From IMG/VR virus record IMGVR_UViG_3300031673_000536, positions 1 to 22,200 of that record: a stretch of 22,200 bases of DNA. The stretch is one strand, 5' to 3'. Positions 1 through 7,986 of this stretch are shown one piece after another. The notes under the pieces were generated by a model, which did no database searches, was not told the DNA's origin, and saw nothing but the letters and a program-made list of their open reading frames with translations. Numbering within the stretch: the first letter of the stretch is position 1; each line of letters starts with the position of its first letter. This DNA comes from a virus. The position numbers and the translations under genes were made by a program.

Positions 1-75
1 ACCAGCAGCTACTTCTGATAGTGGATTGGCATGGACACTAAGTCCTTTTAATGATATATTTAAACTTTGAGACAT
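1..75 (-). CDS. Tail tube / DNA-stabilization-like protein, N-terminus only (partial)
   Basis: Only the first 25 codons lie in the window; the gene runs off the left edge. The start ATG at 75 is preceded by GGAG, which overlaps the stop codon of the adaptor gene upstream, so the two are translationally linked. The visible peptide reads MSQSLNISLKGL and continues with NPLSEV. From memory, this opening (an 'N-L-S-I/L-K-G-L' start followed by a short 'L-S-x-V' segment) resembles the start of tail tubular or packaged-DNA stabilization proteins encoded right after the adaptor in podovirus-like genomes. With so little sequence, family and role are inference from position and this short resemblance. 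Confidence 0.5.
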   Translation of the reverse strand, partial: MSQSLNISLKGLSVHANPLSEVAAG

Positions 76-76
76 T

Positions 77-1000
77 TTATCTCCACAAATAGTTATTTGA
101 GACTAGTCTTTTTGGACTATCATCTGCTCTTGGTGTTACAAGAGTCGTAAATTTATCTTTCATGTCTTTATAGACATCAGCAGCTGCTTGGAGTCCTGTA
201 GTATCTCCAAGTCCTTCCATAATTTTAACTACAACTCTTTGTTCTAATAATTTATGAACTTCGTATGGTATTTGAACTAATGGTGCTTCGCCACTAATAC
301 AGACCCAGTCACCAACTTCTAGTCTTGTTGGTAATGGGGTATCGAACGTTATTTCTTGGGTAGTGACGTCTAATACTGTAGGAGTTTCATCATCTAGCAA
401 TGATTTAAAACCTGGTTTACCTTTAACTACATCAAATGTATCTGTGATGACCCAAGTATTTGGCATATGGTCTAATGTAATTTTGCCAGTTGCAGTGTCA
501 ATTATTGTTATCTTTCCACATGAAGAAGTACCGACCAAGTTGTTTGGTCTACGAAAATACTTCATCCTTATTTGATATTGTCCTAGTTCACTAGGATCTG
601 GAGATATGATTACGCTGTCATCTTGGAAAAAGAAGCCAGCTCTAAATTGTGATACGTGACCTAAATTTCTTCCATGACCATGTTTTAATTGATCAGGATT
701 AACTCTTGGCAAGCTAACTTCTTGTCCACTGGAATTTAATAGAACGACGTCTTTAAGTTTTCCGCCAATTGCACGATATGGAATAGCATATTCAGATACA
801 GAAGTATCTATTGCTTGATCATAATTGGTCAAGAAATAGTCTTCTTTAACTTGCATCAAAAGTGGAACAATATCTGATTGCAGTTCTTCAGACATCATTG
901 CCCTAATATCAGTATCTTGGTAAAGAAGCTGAGACGATGGGATGATTGCTCTTCTTTTAATGCTAGCTACATTTCCTACTACTGTAAAATCTACTGCCAT
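77..1000 (-). CDS. Head-tail adaptor / connector-like protein
   Basis: This 307-aa protein starts at ATG 1000 behind AAGAGGTT, a site that overlaps the stop of the preceding 114-aa gene. The N-terminal half (about 1-60) looks helical: a block IKRRAIIPSSQ near residue 14, then an acidic helix with EELQSDIVPLL. It is followed by IPYRAIGGKLKDV (about 73-85) and a beta-rich region with YFRRPNNLV. This order (helical opening, 'IP.RA.GGKL.DV', 'RRP') matches, from memory, a family of phage proteins placed between capsid and tail genes and annotated as adaptor or neck proteins. The likely role is to dock under the portal ring and receive the tail. The following gene also looks like a tail-tube protein. 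The exact family (P22 gp4-like or T7 gp11-like) cannot be fixed by eye. Confidence 0.6.
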   Translation of the reverse strand: MAVDFTVVGNVASIKRRAIIPSSQLLYQDTDIRAMMSEELQSDIVPLLMQVKEDYFLTNYDQAIDTSVSEYAIPYRAIGGKLKDVVLLNSSGQEVSLPRVNPDQLKHGHGRNLGHVSQFRAGFFFQDDSVIISPDPSELGQYQIRMKYFRRPNNLVGTSSCGKITIIDTATGKITLDHMPNTWVITDTFDVVKGKPGFKSLLDDETPTVLDVTTQEITFDTPLPTRLEVGDWVCISGEAPLVQIPYEVHKLLEQRVVVKIMEGLGDTTGLQAAADVYKDMKDKFTTLVTPRADDSPKRLVSNNYLWR

Positions 1001-1012
1001 GTTTTTAACCTC

Positions 1013-1357
1013 TTAGTCCATTAAATCTTCTTCTTTTTTCTTTCTTAAAATTTCTAAAAGAGAAGCAGTCATATCTTCATCATTGTCAAGTTTCATGTTG
1101 TCTTCGTCTTGTAACTTATTCTTTTCCATTTCATCAACTTGTTCAGGATCTTCACTCCAATGTTTCATCTCTTGAACGGCTTCCATCTCACTCTTTCCAT
1201 TGGGCATATCTTCTTTAGAAATACCAAATTCAGTAGGCGCTTTAGCAATTTCAATAGAAATTTTAGAATTACTTAGTCTACTACCAGTCATTTCTTCCAT
1301 GGCTTTGATCATGTTTTCTAAACTTCTTTTCTTTGGATCCATCATTTTATCGAACAT
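1013..1357 (-). CDS. Small acidic virion-operon protein, unknown function
   Basis: This 114-aa protein is very rich in Glu, Asp, Lys and Met, with no hydrophobic segment and no recognisable domain. It opens with MFDKMMDPKKRSLENMIKAM and ends in a Lys/Glu helix (LLEILRKKKEEDL). The composition suggests a mostly helical, soluble, possibly disordered chaperone-like or minor virion protein. ACAGGAG precedes the start codon at good spacing. The stop lies just before the adaptor start, so it belongs to the same transcript. Its start overlaps by 11 nt the end of a possible 28-codon ORF. I do not recognise a family. A fibre or adaptor assembly factor is possible from position only. Confidence 0.6.
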   Translation of the reverse strand: MFDKMMDPKKRSLENMIKAMEEMTGSRLSNSKISIEIAKAPTEFGISKEDMPNGKSEMEAVQEMKHWSEDPEQVDEMEKNKLQDEDNMKLDNDEDMTASLLEILRKKKEEDLMD

Positions 1358-1433
1358 TTAAATAGTCTCCTGTTTTGATTCTGTATGTTTTGTTTAATAT
1401 TGTTATAGTTTTATCATCTATTGGTCCAGACAT
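1347..1433 (-). CDS. Possible 28-aa small protein
   Basis: A short ORF runs from ATG 1433 to a stop at 1347, between the 955-aa fibre gene and the 114-aa gene, and overlaps the latter's start by 11 nt. The peptide starts MSGPIDDKTITILNKTYRI and ends GDYLNVR. Its alternating hydrophobic pattern resembles a beta hairpin and looks protein-like. A weak purine-rich GGATAGG lies 8-9 nt upstream. It may be a genuine tiny gene coupled to the 114-aa gene, or a chance ORF in a 118-nt gap. Nothing else in the gap explains its spacing. Confidence 0.3.
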   Translation of the reverse strand: MSGPIDDKTITILNKTYRIKTGDYLNVR

Positions 1434-1475
1434 CAACAGAACCTATCCTGGGTCACTCTGAACGCATCTGAAAGC

Positions 1476-4343
1476 TTAGTTCCGTCTGTAAGACATATAG
1501 AAAATTGCAGACCGAATAACTATTTCGTTACTTGCACTTTTGTTGACAGCTTGCAGTATTAATTCGTCTCCTGCTGTAACATTAGCATGAAGCGGAATTG
1601 ATACATTGACGTAATTGTTCGCTCCGGTGCCGGAAGCTCCCATATCATATCCTTCCTGCTTACTTTGCGTTATGTTCCAGACCCTAAAATCATAATCGTT
1701 CCCGTTACCCCCAGAGAATGTTATAGCCAAGTTACCGGTATAGTGACCAGAATTAGCTATGGTCATAGTTCCTTCGTACAGACTAAATCCATCGTATTCA
1801 TCACTATTCCATAAGGTGTGTGTTGCATTTTCAATGGTAGTCCAAACATTCTGAGCAAGAGATATTGGAATTAAAGCAGCTTGCGTCCCGCCGTAGATGT
1901 GCCAGCTATTGTCTCTTAAAATTCTGTGTGCTGTTATTGTTGACGAAATAATAGCCCCATTAACTTCTAATTTAACAGTTGGTTCTGTTGTGCCTATTCC
2001 AACATTACCGGATGGAAAGCACACTGAACTAATTGCGACATTAGCTCTTCCGACTTGCATGAAAGGAGCGAAAGAGTCATATGCATCATTAGTAGTCAAC
2101 CAAGACATTATGTTTCCATCTGCTTTCCATAACCAATTTTTATTATCTGTTGTTGCGTCATTTTCTTGCATTAAAAACTGGTCGCTATAGTTTGATATTT
2201 GGAATTTTGGATAAGTCAACGGAGCAGACATTCCTATAGCAAACGGACCACTTAAGCTCGGAATAGTTATGCTACTAACCGTTGCTCCTGCTCTATCAAT
2301 TCTGATTGCTGTTCCAAAAGAATCATACGCATCGTTCGCCACTAATAATGCGAAATAGTCTGCTCCGGCTTTCTGAGTCCACTGCTTCATGTCGTCTCCG
2401 GCATAATCATTCCGGATCATGAACTGATTGTCTCCGCCACCTACAGTAAGATTACAAGGAAGGAAACCATCAGTACTAATAGCAACTTTGTTTAAGAAGG
2501 TGCTACTTGAGGGATTAAATATCGCAACAGTCGTTCCTGCTCCAAGTGAATCACCAAAAGCAATAGACAGTGTTTTAGACGAAGGTCTAGATAAGAAAGT
2601 ATCTGTTCTTTCCCATCCGCCCTCTCCCAATTCCAATCTCATATATGGCCAAGAATTTAGTCTATAAATTGGCTCAGTGTCACCGTGCACAACAAATCCT
2701 TCCATTTGAGATCCACGAGACATACGTACAGAAGCAATTGTTCCTGAACTGTCGAAGATAAGAACAGGTCTTTCTGGCTGAGATTGATCAAATGATTGAT
2801 ATGTAAAGGCAATCATGTATTCACCAGCAATAGATGATGAAGAAATACCGCCGAAATGGAAGATCGGACGCTGAGTTAAATATCCATTCTCCCATCTAAT
2901 ACGAGAAGGTATTGTAGTTGTTGTTTTAAGCAAGATATTTTTGTTTTCCATGTGAAGACCTAAATCACCACCAGGATAACTATCAATATCTCCAGCACCA
3001 ATAACCATTCGTGCATCGCCATAAAGAACTACATGTGAAGACTGAACTATTTTACTGTTAAATTCAGATACAGCGTTAGCAGTAATAGAACTAGTAAAGA
3101 TGGTATGATTCTTAAAATCATTCATTCCAGTAAACGTATTGGTAGAATGCAAATATACAAATGTTCCAGAAGCTACAATTGCATCTAATTTTGCAGCAAC
3201 AGTTGACAAATTAATTGGAAAATTCGGCATATTTGTTGAAGTAATAGTTCCTACTACAGATAATGAAGAAATAGTAACTGGAACATTCATTGAAATTCCA
3301 GCAGTAGAAACTTTTAACATTTGAACGTAAGGAGTAGGAGCTGTAGAAGTAACTGGAACTAATTCTCCATAACCGCTTATATTATTTTGAACTCCAATAG
3401 TAGGATAATAGCCAAATGGATGACCTTCAGAAAGAGTAGAAAGATAAATACGATATGAATATCCTGTAGGATGTTGACCACCAGAACCGTTTGTATTCAC
3501 TTTAAAATGTTCAAATCCAGGATAAATAGCACCAGGATCTAAATTTGATACAGTGTAATTAGTAGATTCTCTTCCTTCTTCATCTAATACAGCAATAGTA
3601 ACGACCATTGTTTTACCTACCCAGTCAACTGCATCAAAGTCTCCTTGATTAGATGCTACTTGAATAGCAGAAGCAGTGAATGCTTTGATATTTTCGGTCT
3701 CTATTGTAACAGAAGATCTAAAAATAACAGGTTGAGTAAATTTAATAGGATTTCCTCTATAAACGTTAGCACCTAAATATGTAGCAGTTGCATTATAAAC
3801 AACTGATGGTAGAGTTGTAGTTGATGCATCTAAAGCATCAATTCTAGCATATGCATTAGTAATACTTGAGTTTAGGACGTTGTAAGTAGAAAGAATAGCT
3901 TCATAGATAGCAGTAGAACCTGAGATTAAGGTTCCATTAAAAACTAATTCATTTGATGGAGATGAAACAGATAAAGAAAGATTTGCACTATTAGTAGCAT
4001 TTCTCCAATTAATGACGTCTTTATTCCCCATTCTAATAGCACCAGTAGAAGCCACAGTTGAAGTAGTTAATTTGATGTAGGGAACTCTTAATCCATAATT
4101 TTCACCAAAATAAGCTTCGTTTGTGAGAGTAAATGTTCCACCTTTCTTCTGAAGCATTCCAGAAGTGACAGCAACTGCCCAATTCGTAGCATCTGCTCCC
4201 CACTCTTCATCATCAGTTTCTGGATAAGAATAAACAGAGTTATTAACATTGAGATTTTTGAATGCTGATGCAAATGTAGGTAGGACACAAACAAGTGCTA
4301 TAGATGAAAGAGCAATTGTGAATAGTTTCTTTATTAGTTTCAT
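1476..4343 (-). CDS. Large fibre-like protein with Sec signal peptide
   Basis: This 955-aa protein begins with a textbook signal peptide: K2-K6 charged, hydrophobic core about 7-22, and an AxA site (ASA, 25-27) followed by Phe. The mature part is Ser/Thr/Asn-rich and beta-rich, typical of trimeric fibres, with a short possible coiled segment near SITNAYARIDAL. Residues about 638-790 hold two related units of about 80 residues. Each has a DQF/NQF motif and NDAYDSF, and the second ends in GNVGIGTTEPTVKLEVNG, a signature common before the tips of phage fibres and bacterial adhesins. The last ~130 residues look like a C1q/TNF-type jelly roll (GHYTGN, AGDELILQAV). No S74-type chaperone ending is apparent. 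GC content rises from about 30% over the N-terminal half to 40-50% over the C-terminal part, as if the tip came from another source. It is probably an adhesin or receptor-binding fibre; the signal peptide is unexpected. Confidence 0.7.
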   Translation of the reverse strand: MKLIKKLFTIALSSIALVCVLPTFASAFKNLNVNNSVYSYPETDDEEWGADATNWAVAVTSGMLQKKGGTFTLTNEAYFGENYGLRVPYIKLTTSTVASTGAIRMGNKDVINWRNATNSANLSLSVSSPSNELVFNGTLISGSTAIYEAILSTYNVLNSSITNAYARIDALDASTTTLPSVVYNATATYLGANVYRGNPIKFTQPVIFRSSVTIETENIKAFTASAIQVASNQGDFDAVDWVGKTMVVTIAVLDEEGRESTNYTVSNLDPGAIYPGFEHFKVNTNGSGGQHPTGYSYRIYLSTLSEGHPFGYYPTIGVQNNISGYGELVPVTSTAPTPYVQMLKVSTAGISMNVPVTISSLSVVGTITSTNMPNFPINLSTVAAKLDAIVASGTFVYLHSTNTFTGMNDFKNHTIFTSSITANAVSEFNSKIVQSSHVVLYGDARMVIGAGDIDSYPGGDLGLHMENKNILLKTTTTIPSRIRWENGYLTQRPIFHFGGISSSSIAGEYMIAFTYQSFDQSQPERPVLIFDSSGTIASVRMSRGSQMEGFVVHGDTEPIYRLNSWPYMRLELGEGGWERTDTFLSRPSSKTLSIAFGDSLGAGTTVAIFNPSSSTFLNKVAISTDGFLPCNLTVGGGDNQFMIRNDYAGDDMKQWTQKAGADYFALLVANDAYDSFGTAIRIDRAGATVSSITIPSLSGPFAIGMSAPLTYPKFQISNYSDQFLMQENDATTDNKNWLWKADGNIMSWLTTNDAYDSFAPFMQVGRANVAISSVCFPSGNVGIGTTEPTVKLEVNGAIISSTITAHRILRDNSWHIYGGTQAALIPISLAQNVWTTIENATHTLWNSDEYDGFSLYEGTMTIANSGHYTGNLAITFSGGNGNDYDFRVWNITQSKQEGYDMGASGTGANNYVNVSIPLHANVTAGDELILQAVNKSASNEIVIRSAIFYMSYRRN

Positions 4344-4478
4344 TTTTAGGGTAACTCTCTCTATTGAATTGAAAATTTGTAGTGTATGTCAAAGTGACAT
4401 TGTCCCAACTCCCTACTGCCCAAGAACAGTTCCACAAGAACTATCCCTAACAGTAGAGAGTATGGAATTATCTTTTAA

Positions 4479-4527
4479 GTAGCTTTTCTTTTAGAAAGCT
4501 ACAGTTATCAGAATCTAGAGATTCTGA
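4479..4527 (-). other. Two tandem hairpins between decoration and fibre genes
   Basis: Just downstream of the 271-aa gene's stop on the minus strand lie two perfect inverted repeats. One is TCAGAATC/GATTCTGA at 4508-4527, with a 4-nt loop. The other is GTAGCTTT/AAAGCTAC at 4479-4502, with an 8-nt loop. Neither is followed by a clear U-run on the minus strand, so they are not classical terminators. They could be RNA-stability or processing elements separating abundant capsid mRNAs from fibre mRNA. The rest of the 185-nt gap (4344-4528) has further short hairpins and the GAGAGAG ribosome site of the fibre gene, but no ORF. Confidence 0.6.
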
Positions 4528-4528
4528 T

Positions 4529-5344
4529 TTACAGGTCGTTTGCTGCTGTGCGTTTGTAAGTATACTGAGTTCCTTCTGTACCACCAGTAAGTGCTGCAGC
4601 AGAAACACTTCCACGAGCGGAAATAGCCAATGTGCAGAGATTACCGATTTGTCCAGGAATAAGGCAATATACTAATACTGTATCTGATGCGATTGTTCCA
4701 TGAGCTGAATTTGCCAATTCAAGGTTATTAGGGGAGATGATTGTCAATACTCCAGCTGTTGAAGAAGAAGCGACTCCACTAAGAACACTTTCATAAGCTA
4801 CTGCTTGGTTAATAACAGCTGAGAGGTTTGCACCGGTCAGTGTATCAGTAGAACCAAGTTTGAATTCATAGATTCCCGAAGGAGAAGCTTTGCATGTGAA
4901 GACGATTCCATTGACTGTTACTGTGTCATCTGCTACCATCGCAGAAACAGTGCATGTTCCTTGTCTTTTCATTCCTAAGCAACCAACGATCTTTGCCGTT
5001 GTGTTGGCATTGATTACTGCTAATGCTGAATTGGCTGTGTTTTCATCACTTGTGCCAGTTTCAATCTGAACCTGACCAGTTGGTGTATCATCACCAGTAA
5101 CAGTTACTCCGTTAAGAGTAATAGTGTCTGCTGCCGCGAAGGAAGCAAAGGTGATATATCCAGAAGCTTGAACTGCTCCAAGATTCCAAACAATAGAACC
5201 ATCCTTATTTCCACCACCTAATGAACTGATAAAACCACCAAGTCTACCAACTGCGTTCTGATTTTCTGAAATACTATTGATGTCATTCTGAAGACTCGCA
5301 GAAGACTCAGAAGTCTGTATGCGAATTCTGTGCGTTGCACTCAT
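4529..5344 (-). CDS. Probable capsid decoration / beta-repeat virion protein
   Basis: This 271-aa protein, encoded directly after the major capsid gene, is Ala/Thr/Val/Gly-rich. A helical opening (about 1-50) is followed by two beta repeats. Repeat A (about 64-126) has DTITLNGVTVTG and later ALAVINANTTAKIV. Repeat B (about 132-256) has DTVTVNGIVFTCKA, LSAVINQAV, GQIGNLCTLAIS and ALTGGTEGT. The pattern 'dtvtvNGv.f ... a.aInan ... pG..GN...la ... LtGGt.g' is, from memory, a repeat seen in tail and decoration proteins of several phage groups. AGGAGAATTAAC precedes the ATG. There is no signal peptide. Position right after the capsid gene and similar composition favour an abundant decoration protein. 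A major tail protein is the alternative. Confidence 0.5.
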   Translation of the reverse strand: MSATHRIRIQTSESSASLQNDINSISENQNAVGRLGGFISSLGGGNKDGSIVWNLGAVQASGYITFASFAAADTITLNGVTVTGDDTPTGQVQIETGTSDENTANSALAVINANTTAKIVGCLGMKRQGTCTVSAMVADDTVTVNGIVFTCKASPSGIYEFKLGSTDTLTGANLSAVINQAVAYESVLSGVASSSTAGVLTIISPNNLELANSAHGTIASDTVLVYCLIPGQIGNLCTLAISARGSVSAAALTGGTEGTQYTYKRTAANDL

Positions 5345-5391
5345 GTTAATTCTCCTATACTGTTTTTATGTTTTAAATATAAAGATATGGT

Positions 5392-5421
5392 GGAGAGCAG
5401 GCAAGTTACCTCGCCTACTCC
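5392..5421 (-). terminator. GC-rich hairpin after the capsid gene
   Basis: About 20-45 nt past the capsid stop codon on the minus strand there is an imperfect GC-rich hairpin: GGAG plus AGGC on one arm, GCCT plus CTCC on the other, with a small internal bulge. It is followed by a moderately U-rich stretch (ATCTTTATATTT). In a low-GC genome this stands out as a probable weak terminator or processing site that sets the capsid mRNA apart from the genes downstream. There is no perfect U-tract, so read-through is expected. Confidence 0.45.
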
Positions 5422-5439
5422 CCATTCATACCTAATTGT

Positions 5440-6714
5440 TTATGCGTTTACGATGCCAGTGTACTTAAGGCACTTTGCGGGTGTCTCAATGTAGATTTGC
5501 TGGTCAGTCCATCCCTGATATTCATAGGTGTTGTAACCTTGAACTTTCGTGAATACTTCAGGATCACCGAATGGATTGTCGAAGCTAATGTCAGCAGAAC
5601 CAATTCTCTTCAGTTTCTTGAGAGGAAGAGCGAATGCTTCTCCTTCTTTAACAAGAGAATAAGGAACTACTTCAACTTCGGTTGCTCCACAGTAGAAACG
5701 AATAGCTCTGAAGCCATTCTTTCCGTCTGATAAGTCAGACGCTCCATACGTTCTAAGAGCAGCTTCGTCTGATACAAGACCAGAGAAAGTGCGATCGTTT
5801 ACGTAAAGAGTAACCTTTTCATCCAAACCTTTCGCGATAGGAAGTGCCAATCCATCCATTACTTTTTTAAGAGTAAGGGCTCCACCAACAGAGTAGGAAT
5901 TACCCTTCCACATGTTGTAGGTTGCAGCAGAGATGCCGAAAAGAGTTCCAGCATTCGTGATGATTTTGTCAATTCCGATCATTTCACGCCATACAGAAGC
6001 AGATGTACGAGCAGTATCAAAGTAGATGTCGCATGTTCCAGCACCAATTGCGATATCAAGAGCAGTGATTCCAGTTGTCGTACCAGCTACAGTGATTGTT
6101 CTATTCTCAACCGATACAGCGTCAATCGTGAAGATTGAATCTGCACCAGAAGAAGTAAGCGCACCAACTGAAGACCAAACCTGAATGGGACATCCACCTT
6201 CCATACCACCCCAAAGCTGTGAAGCCCAGGTTGCAGTCGTAAGTGTAATTATTGTGTGAGTAGTATCTACGTTAGAGGAACTAGATGTTTTACCAAGTCC
6301 AGTCTGTCCATAAAGAATAGCAATTTCAAGTCTCTTTGCAAGACTATTCATTGATTCAGTGACTGTATAGTCGATTGTTGATTTGTAAGTTACGTCGCCA
6401 GTGAGACCCTTTGAAAGAGCATCGTAGGTTACTTCGTTGCTGATAACCGTTGAGTATGAGTCAACTTCTGCTGTTCCGATGACTGGAGGAACTGAAGCGC
6501 GAAGCGCTGTTCTGCCAGATGAGGGTGCTAAGTACGTAATACCATGTGCATGTGTCAATGCAACGGGCTGTTTATATACTTCACCGATTTTTTCTGCTTT
6601 CGAGAAAGCAATCGCATCGATCAGTTTAGTGATGTCTGCGCGTACTTCCGCGAATGTTTTTGCGTAGCGGGTTTTAAATAACCCACCTAATTCTGTAATT
6701 GTTGCGGCTGCCAT
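5440..6714 (-). CDS. Major capsid protein (HK97-fold, inferred)
   Basis: I place the start at ATG 6714, giving 424 aa, because TAGGAGAAATT sits immediately upstream. An upstream in-frame ATG at 6771 has no comparable site and would add 19 unlikely residues. The protein opens MAAATITELGGLFKTRYAK. Early on it has a helical segment, then ALRASVPPVIGTAEVDSYS, in which most residues are small, typical of an extended arm. Further on it is beta-rich, with LYGQTGLGKTSSSS and a C-terminal VQGYNTYEYQGWTDQQIY. It follows the scaffold gene and matches the usual size of HK97-fold capsid proteins. Codon use and GC content (visibly above the early genes) fit a highly expressed gene. No obvious maturation protease lies nearby. 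Capsid identity rests mainly on composition, size and order. Confidence 0.8.
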   Translation of the reverse strand: MAAATITELGGLFKTRYAKTFAEVRADITKLIDAIAFSKAEKIGEVYKQPVALTHAHGITYLAPSSGRTALRASVPPVIGTAEVDSYSTVISNEVTYDALSKGLTGDVTYKSTIDYTVTESMNSLAKRLEIAILYGQTGLGKTSSSSNVDTTHTIITLTTATWASQLWGGMEGGCPIQVWSSVGALTSSGADSIFTIDAVSVENRTITVAGTTTGITALDIAIGAGTCDIYFDTARTSASVWREMIGIDKIITNAGTLFGISAATYNMWKGNSYSVGGALTLKKVMDGLALPIAKGLDEKVTLYVNDRTFSGLVSDEAALRTYGASDLSDGKNGFRAIRFYCGATEVEVVPYSLVKEGEAFALPLKKLKRIGSADISFDNPFGDPEVFTKVQGYNTYEYQGWTDQQIYIETPAKCLKYTGIVNA

Positions 6715-6945
6715 ATAATTTCTCCTAATTTTATTATGTGTGAGTTCGAATGCAATGCACTCTCTTCTCAATTTTAGTTTCTAACCATTTACCATCTTTG
6801 TAGTCTTTTTATGTTTCTTAGTGTGTAAATGCGTAGTTTAAAACGCGCATCGCAACGGAATTTAAAGGACTCTATTTCTCTAATTCTTAATCATTCATCC
6901 CTATTTCTAGAGGTAGAACGATATTTCCTTCAACTTAAATTTTTC
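6715..6945 (-). other. Leader region between scaffold and capsid genes
   Basis: This 231-nt stretch contains no convincing ORF; the longest start-to-stop reads are 10 codons or shorter. It holds the capsid ribosome site (TAGGAGA at about 6721-6727) and an inverted repeat ATGCG/CGCAT at 6829-6850. I see no matched -35/-10 pair. It probably serves as a long 5' leader giving the capsid message its own stability or promoter, but this is inference. Confidence 0.35.
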
Positions 6946-7902
6946 TTAATGTGTTGACAAATAATCTCTATATTCTGAAATTGTCATCTTCTGTTTAGGT
7001 TCAAGAGGTTTAACTTCTGCATCTAACTGAGCAGGTGGTTTATTTCTTGAAGGCACTTTCTTTAACTGTGCTGCCATCAATTTCTTAACTGTGTCTTCTC
7101 CAAGCATCTTTTCAAGGACATCACCATCACTTGATGAGAAGAGAGATTTAACATCATTCATGTAATCTCTACGAACCAACTCAACAACATCTTTAGCTTT
7201 TACATTTTCAAAGCGCTTATCACCTGTTCTTAAGTACTCATTGTAAGCTGAGAGCATATAATGAGCAAGTCTTTTAACTGTGTAGTCACTCTTTGGAAGA
7301 CCAGATGTTTCTAATGTTTCCATTACATCTTTAGTATTTTCTTCTTCGTAGTACTTAATTAATTGCTGTTGTTCGGCCTGAGTTCTTTGTTCTAATTCTT
7401 GTTTACGTTCTGCTTCTAGCTTAGAAAGTTTTGCTTTTGTATCTTCAGCATCTCTCTGTTCAGGAGTTAAAGTCTCTCTTTCTATTTCTTTAGAGATATA
7501 CTCTGTTGCCAGTTTCTTGAAGTCTAACCCTAATCGAGGATCTGTCAAAATAGACATTGGATCTTCTCTTAGAAGTTTAACAAGCAATTCTGACTGTTGT
7601 CTCATTGTTGCTGCTTCTTTGAATTTCTGATCTGCACCAACACCCTTCTGAGCGAACTGAAGAGCTTGATCTAATGTAACATTAACCATCTTGCCATTTA
7701 CTTTTAAGGTATAGGGCTTATTTGGATCTGCTGCATTAGGATCTTTCTTAATGCCTGCGTCTTTAATGTCTTTTGCTTCGGCTTTTGAAGCAGGATCTAC
7801 TATAGCATTAGGATCTTTAACTTCCGGTGCTACAACTGCCTCTGGTGCTTTAACTTCAGGTGCCGCTACTACTGGTGCTACTACTGCGATATTATCTGGC
7901 AT
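6946..7902 (-). CDS. Capsid scaffolding protein
   Basis: This 318-aa protein is charged and helical, encoded directly upstream of the capsid gene, the standard place for a scaffold. Residues 1-60 are Ala/Pro/Val/Lys-rich with imperfect repeats (APEVK, VAPEVKDPNA), so probably disordered. A small conserved-looking block YTLKVNGKMVNVTLDQALQFAQKG (split about 64-87) is a feature I associate with phage scaffold/minor capsid proteins. Residues about 138-190 form a strong coiled coil rich in Glu/Gln/Lys. The C-terminus is basic to mixed (KKVPSRNKPPAQ, PKQKMTISEYRDYL), as expected for a capsid-binding tail. AGGAGAGAG precedes the start. A TGTGTC/GACACA hairpin (7933-7953) lies just upstream in the leader. 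The role would be to guide procapsid assembly and then leave. Confidence 0.75.
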   Translation of the reverse strand: MPDNIAVVAPVVAAPEVKAPEAVVAPEVKDPNAIVDPASKAEAKDIKDAGIKKDPNAADPNKPYTLKVNGKMVNVTLDQALQFAQKGVGADQKFKEAATMRQQSELLVKLLREDPMSILTDPRLGLDFKKLATEYISKEIERETLTPEQRDAEDTKAKLSKLEAERKQELEQRTQAEQQQLIKYYEEENTKDVMETLETSGLPKSDYTVKRLAHYMLSAYNEYLRTGDKRFENVKAKDVVELVRRDYMNDVKSLFSSSDGDVLEKMLGEDTVKKLMAAQLKKVPSRNKPPAQLDAEVKPLEPKQKMTISEYRDYLSTH

Positions 7903-7986
7903 TTTAATTCTCTCTCCTATTGATTTTTATAGTGTGTCATTTATATAGACACAATAACTAACTGAGATTTTATTTACTACTTGCTA

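Noticed and set aside
1897-3324. Plus-strand open frames inside the 955-aa gene
   Set aside because: Antisense shadows of a gene with clear protein features; none has a ribosome site or recognisable product.
6744-6751. GTTCGAAT resembling a tRNA T-loop
   Set aside because: Flanking bases do not form a T stem, and no acceptor or anticodon arm can be drawn.
6715-6771. Longer capsid protein start at 6771
   Set aside because: No ribosome site ahead, and the extra residues look unlike protein; TAGGAGA lies directly before ATG 6714.
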